Source: Anderseniella sp. (GTDB taxonomy: Bacteria > Pseudomonadota > Alphaproteobacteria > Rhizobiales > Aestuariivirgaceae). From it: DNA of 64,000 nt. The notes below the pieces were generated by a model. The model ran no database searches. It saw only the letters and a list, made by a program, of their open reading frames with translations, and was not told the origin of the DNA. The stretch is from positions 1 through 64,000 of the forward strand of contig DAOUPT010000003.1 in the NCBI GenBank assembly GCA_030626025.1, given 5' to 3'. Positions 61,840-64,000 of this stretch are shown one piece after another (position 1 is the stretch's first letter; the number at the start of each line of letters is the position of its first letter). A program made the translations under genes and the position numbers.

Positions 61840-62730
61840 ATGGTAATAAAGACAACAGCTGCCAGTCTTTTAGACAAAGTAAGCCCGCGCGCCGGACCGC
61901 TGATCATCACGGTTTTTGGCGACACCATCGCTCCGCGCGGCGGTTCCATCTGGCTCGGCAGTCTGATTGATCTGATGCAACCACTTGGCCTGTCAGAACG
62001 GCTGGTACGCACCGGTGTTTATCGCCTGGCCCGCGAAGGCTGGCTGACCGCACGGCAAGAAGGCCGTCGCAGCTTTTACACCATTACCAAAGAGGGCCTA
62101 AACTCTTTTGCCGAAGCCGATGCCCGCATATATACAGCATCCCCCATGCCCTGGAACGGTCAATGGGTTATCGTCCAGACCCTGCCTGAGGCCACCCCGC
62201 AGACTCGCAAGAAAATACGTGAATTGCTCACCTGGCATGGCTTTGGCCAACTCTCGCCTACCATGATGATCAAGCCCGGCACCGATACCAAAACAGTAAA
62301 TCAGGTTTTAACCGCATCCAGACTGTCCACCTCCAGTATAATTTTTACCAGCCAGCTCGATAACCATGACGACACCGGATTGATCGTTACCAATGGCTGG
62401 AATCTGGAAGACCTGTCGATGGCCTATTCCCGACTGTTACAATGTTTCACGGCACCCGATAAAACAACCCGAAACAATGCGCACGACGCTTTTGTTGTCC
62501 GTACATTGTTGATCCATCAATACCGCCGCATTCTGCTCAAGGACCCGCAACTGCCAGTCGAGTTATTACCCTCAAGCTGGAGCGGAACAAAGGCCCGCCA
62601 ACTGGTTGCCGATGCCTATCACGCCCTGGCCCCGTCAGCAGACCGTTTCATAATTGAAACAATGCAATTTGGTGACAACAAATGCCCCACCCCGACCCAA
62701 TCCTACCACAATCGTTTTAGTGGTAGCTGA
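61840..62730 (+). CDS. paaX: Phenylacetate degradation repressor PaaX
   Basis: A 296-residue PaaX-family regulator with an N-terminal winged helix (GSIWLGSLIDLMQPLGLSERLVRTGVYRLAREGWL, about 32-66) and the PaaX C-terminal effector domain. In E. coli it represses paa operons until phenylacetyl-CoA binds. It starts directly after the paaK stop. The repeats ahead of paaA and paaI are its likely targets. Confidence 0.94.
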   Translation: MVIKTTAASLLDKVSPRAGPLIITVFGDTIAPRGGSIWLGSLIDLMQPLGLSERLVRTGVYRLAREGWLTARQEGRRSFYTITKEGLNSFAEADARIYTASPMPWNGQWVIVQTLPEATPQTRKKIRELLTWHGFGQLSPTMMIKPGTDTKTVNQVLTASRLSTSSIIFTSQLDNHDDTGLIVTNGWNLEDLSMAYSRLLQCFTAPDKTTRNNAHDAFVVRTLLIHQYRRILLKDPQLPVELLPSSWSGTKARQLVADAYHALAPSADRFIIETMQFGDNKCPTPTQSYHNRFSGS

Positions 62731-62790
62731 GTCCCGGTAACCTAGCGGTATATACTTGCCAGATTCGTTGTTTTCTGTCAGTATAACAAT

Positions 62791-63507
62791 ATGATACGCA
62801 CATTCCTTGCACTCGTTTTTACGATCTTGCTAAGCACAGCAGGTTTTGCTGGCGATACGGCACAACGCAATATCATCGGTTTTTCTGATGACGGTGGATG
62901 GTTCGCCTTTGAGGAATTTGGCACATCTGATGGTACCGGCGCGCCCTATACCAACATTTATGTGATCAACGTCGATGATGACAAATGGGCCCAAGGCACG
63001 CCGATCCGTGTCAACTACGGCGAGCAAGTGGTTCCACTGTCAAAGGCCCGCCGCGAGGCCATGGCCAAAGCCCAAGCCATTCTCGACCGGCTTGGCATTG
63101 GCGAAGCGGGTAATTTGCTGGCTTCAAACCCGGTAACCGAAATTTCCACCAACCCGCGTCGGGTGGATTTTTACCGCAACAAAAACCTCAAGGACCCGGC
63201 TCACAAATTGTCTTATGTGTTGAAGGAAATCAACTTTCCCGACAACAAAACCTGCAAATCCTTTGGTGTTGAGGAAAAAGGCTTTTCCCTTTCCCTGACC
63301 AAAGGCGGCTCGCCATTAACGCAGGTTTACAAAGACAAAAACGTTCCGACCTCGCGCCACTGCCCGTCCGCTTACGCGATTTCTGACATCATAGAATACA
63401 ACCCCTCGGCTGGCCCATCCCGCCATATCGTGCTTATCCACATGTTCTCGCTCGGCTTTGAAGGCCCCGACAGCCGTTTTCTGGCCGTCCCGGTGACGCT
63501 GCCCTAA
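62791..63507 (+). CDS. Secreted DUF2259 protein
   Basis: A 238-residue exported protein with a signal peptide (ends GFAG) and the DUF2259 domain: NIIGFSDDGGWFAFEEFGTSDGTGAPYTNIYVINVDDDKW and a C-terminal VLIHMFSLGFEGPDSRFLAVP. Predicted periplasmic; function unknown. In many alphaproteobacteria it is found close to purB, as here. Confidence 0.85.
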   Translation: MIRTFLALVFTILLSTAGFAGDTAQRNIIGFSDDGGWFAFEEFGTSDGTGAPYTNIYVINVDDDKWAQGTPIRVNYGEQVVPLSKARREAMAKAQAILDRLGIGEAGNLLASNPVTEISTNPRRVDFYRNKNLKDPAHKLSYVLKEINFPDNKTCKSFGVEEKGFSLSLTKGGSPLTQVYKDKNVPTSRHCPSAYAISDIIEYNPSAGPSRHIVLIHMFSLGFEGPDSRFLAVPVTLP

Positions 63508-63607
63508 AACTTCATTTGATACCTTGATGACACATTGAGCATTCACCGCAGGTCTGCTAAGTGCATGTTCGAATCTTCTCCTGTTTTATCGAGTGAAAGA
63601 GCTGCAA

Positions 63608-64000
63608 ATGATCCCGCGTTATTCCAACGACGAAATGACCGCCATATGGTCCCCCGAAACCAAATTCCGCATCTGGTTTGAAATCGAAGCCCACGCGGCA
63701 GATGCACAAGCCGAGCTGGGTGTGATCCCCAAAGAAGCAGCTAAAATCGTCTGGGAGAAAGGCAATGCGGCAGAGTTCGATGTCACCCGCATTGATACCA
63801 TTGAAGCTGAAGTCAAACATGACGTCATCGCCTTCCTCACCCACCTGTCAGAAATCGTCGGCCCCGAGGCCCGTTTCGTCCATCAGGGCATGACCTCATC
63901 TGATGTGCTCGACACCTGCTTTAACCTCCAGCTTGTCAAAGCCAGCGACCTGCTGATGAAAGACCTCGACAATCTGCTCGCAGCCCTGAAAAAACGTGCC
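63608..64000 (+). CDS. purB: Adenylosuccinate lyase, N-terminal part (cut by window edge)
   Basis: 131 codons of PurB are visible. MIPRYSNDEMTAIWSPETK is the typical start, VKHDVIAFLTHL and FVHQGMTSSDVLDTC the conserved first signature that holds the catalytic-site His and Ser. The enzyme cleaves SAICAR and adenylosuccinate in purine synthesis. The remaining two thirds lie to the right of the window. Confidence 0.95.
   Translation, partial: MIPRYSNDEMTAIWSPETKFRIWFEIEAHAADAQAELGVIPKEAAKIVWEKGNAAEFDVTRIDTIEAEVKHDVIAFLTHLSEIVGPEARFVHQGMTSSDVLDTCFNLQLVKASDLLMKDLDNLLAALKKRA

Overview
The window looks like chromosome of an alphaproteobacterium, most likely a marine-type member of the Hyphomicrobiales. 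The pointers are the sfsA-map-radC gene order, an Omp25/31-type beta-barrel porin, a form II (AYRGAGR) carbon-monoxide-dehydrogenase-type cluster with its full maturation set, a TRAP transporter, a complete phenylacetyl-CoA epoxidase operon and an Omp/SRPBCC/ArsR accessory content typical of that order. Base composition looks moderate (near 50 % GC by eye), with one GC-rich palindromic patch at 34.45-34.60 kb. All assignments were made by reading the sequence; no database search was run.

Layout. 0-5 kb: tail of an unidentified gene, a DUF1326/DUF2182 metal-binding pair, a gene remnant, an alpha/beta hydrolase-MFS operon and tRNA-Leu(UAA). 5-14 kb: SulP transporter, xanthine phosphoribosyltransferase, hybrid histidine kinase, CinA-like protein, a secreted protein and the sfsA-map-radC operon. 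14-22.5 kb: one long minus-strand operon coxS-coxL-coxM-coxD-coxE-xdhC-molybdopterin-binding protein-mocA, which would encode a molybdenum hydroxylase together with its cofactor supply and active-site maturation. 22.8-29 kb: beta-oxidation operon (fadE, a small monooxygenase-fold protein, thiolase, fused hydratase/dehydrogenase). 29-34 kb: porin, an ArsR/SRPBCC/DUF695 group, universal stress protein, aldehyde dehydrogenase and a truncated peroxidase-like gene.

34.1-34.6 kb is a gene-free patch holding a REPIN-like pair of perfect 27-bp inverted repeats and a 157-bp nested palindromic element. 34.6-37.4 kb: HAD phosphatase, a sugar nucleotidyltransferase with a left-handed beta-helix, and a lone nucleotidyltransferase-fold protein. 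37.6-47.8 kb: TRAP transporter, CHMI-like isomerase, alanine/lysine-dehydrogenase family enzyme, cyclopropane-fatty-acid synthase, aspartate aminotransferase, a TadG-like VWA protein and a PEP-mutase-family enzyme. 47.9-55.8 kb: a Liv-type ABC importer whose operon ends in a glyoxalase-bicupin fusion, its binding protein on the facing strand, an Lrp-sensor-domain protein and a NupC transporter. 55.8-62.7 kb: phenylacetate degradation, paaABCDE on minus and paaI-paaK-paaX on plus. The right edge holds a DUF2259 protein and the start of purB.

The most interesting observations are: (1) histone-H1-like Lys/Ala/Pro tails on two neighbouring beta-oxidation enzymes (C-terminus of FadE, N-terminus of the thiolase); (2) matching long inverted-repeat operators in front of both divergent paa units, with a further half-site between livJ and the Lrp-like gene; (3) mutually exclusive hairpins in the aldehyde dehydrogenase leader, one of which abuts the ribosome-binding site; (4) a Tyr/Arg-rich insert inside the VWA domain of the TadG-like protein; (5) the palindromic patch next to a gene cut just before its catalytic CxxC; (6) an outer-membrane protein whose best ribosome-binding site points to an ACG start.
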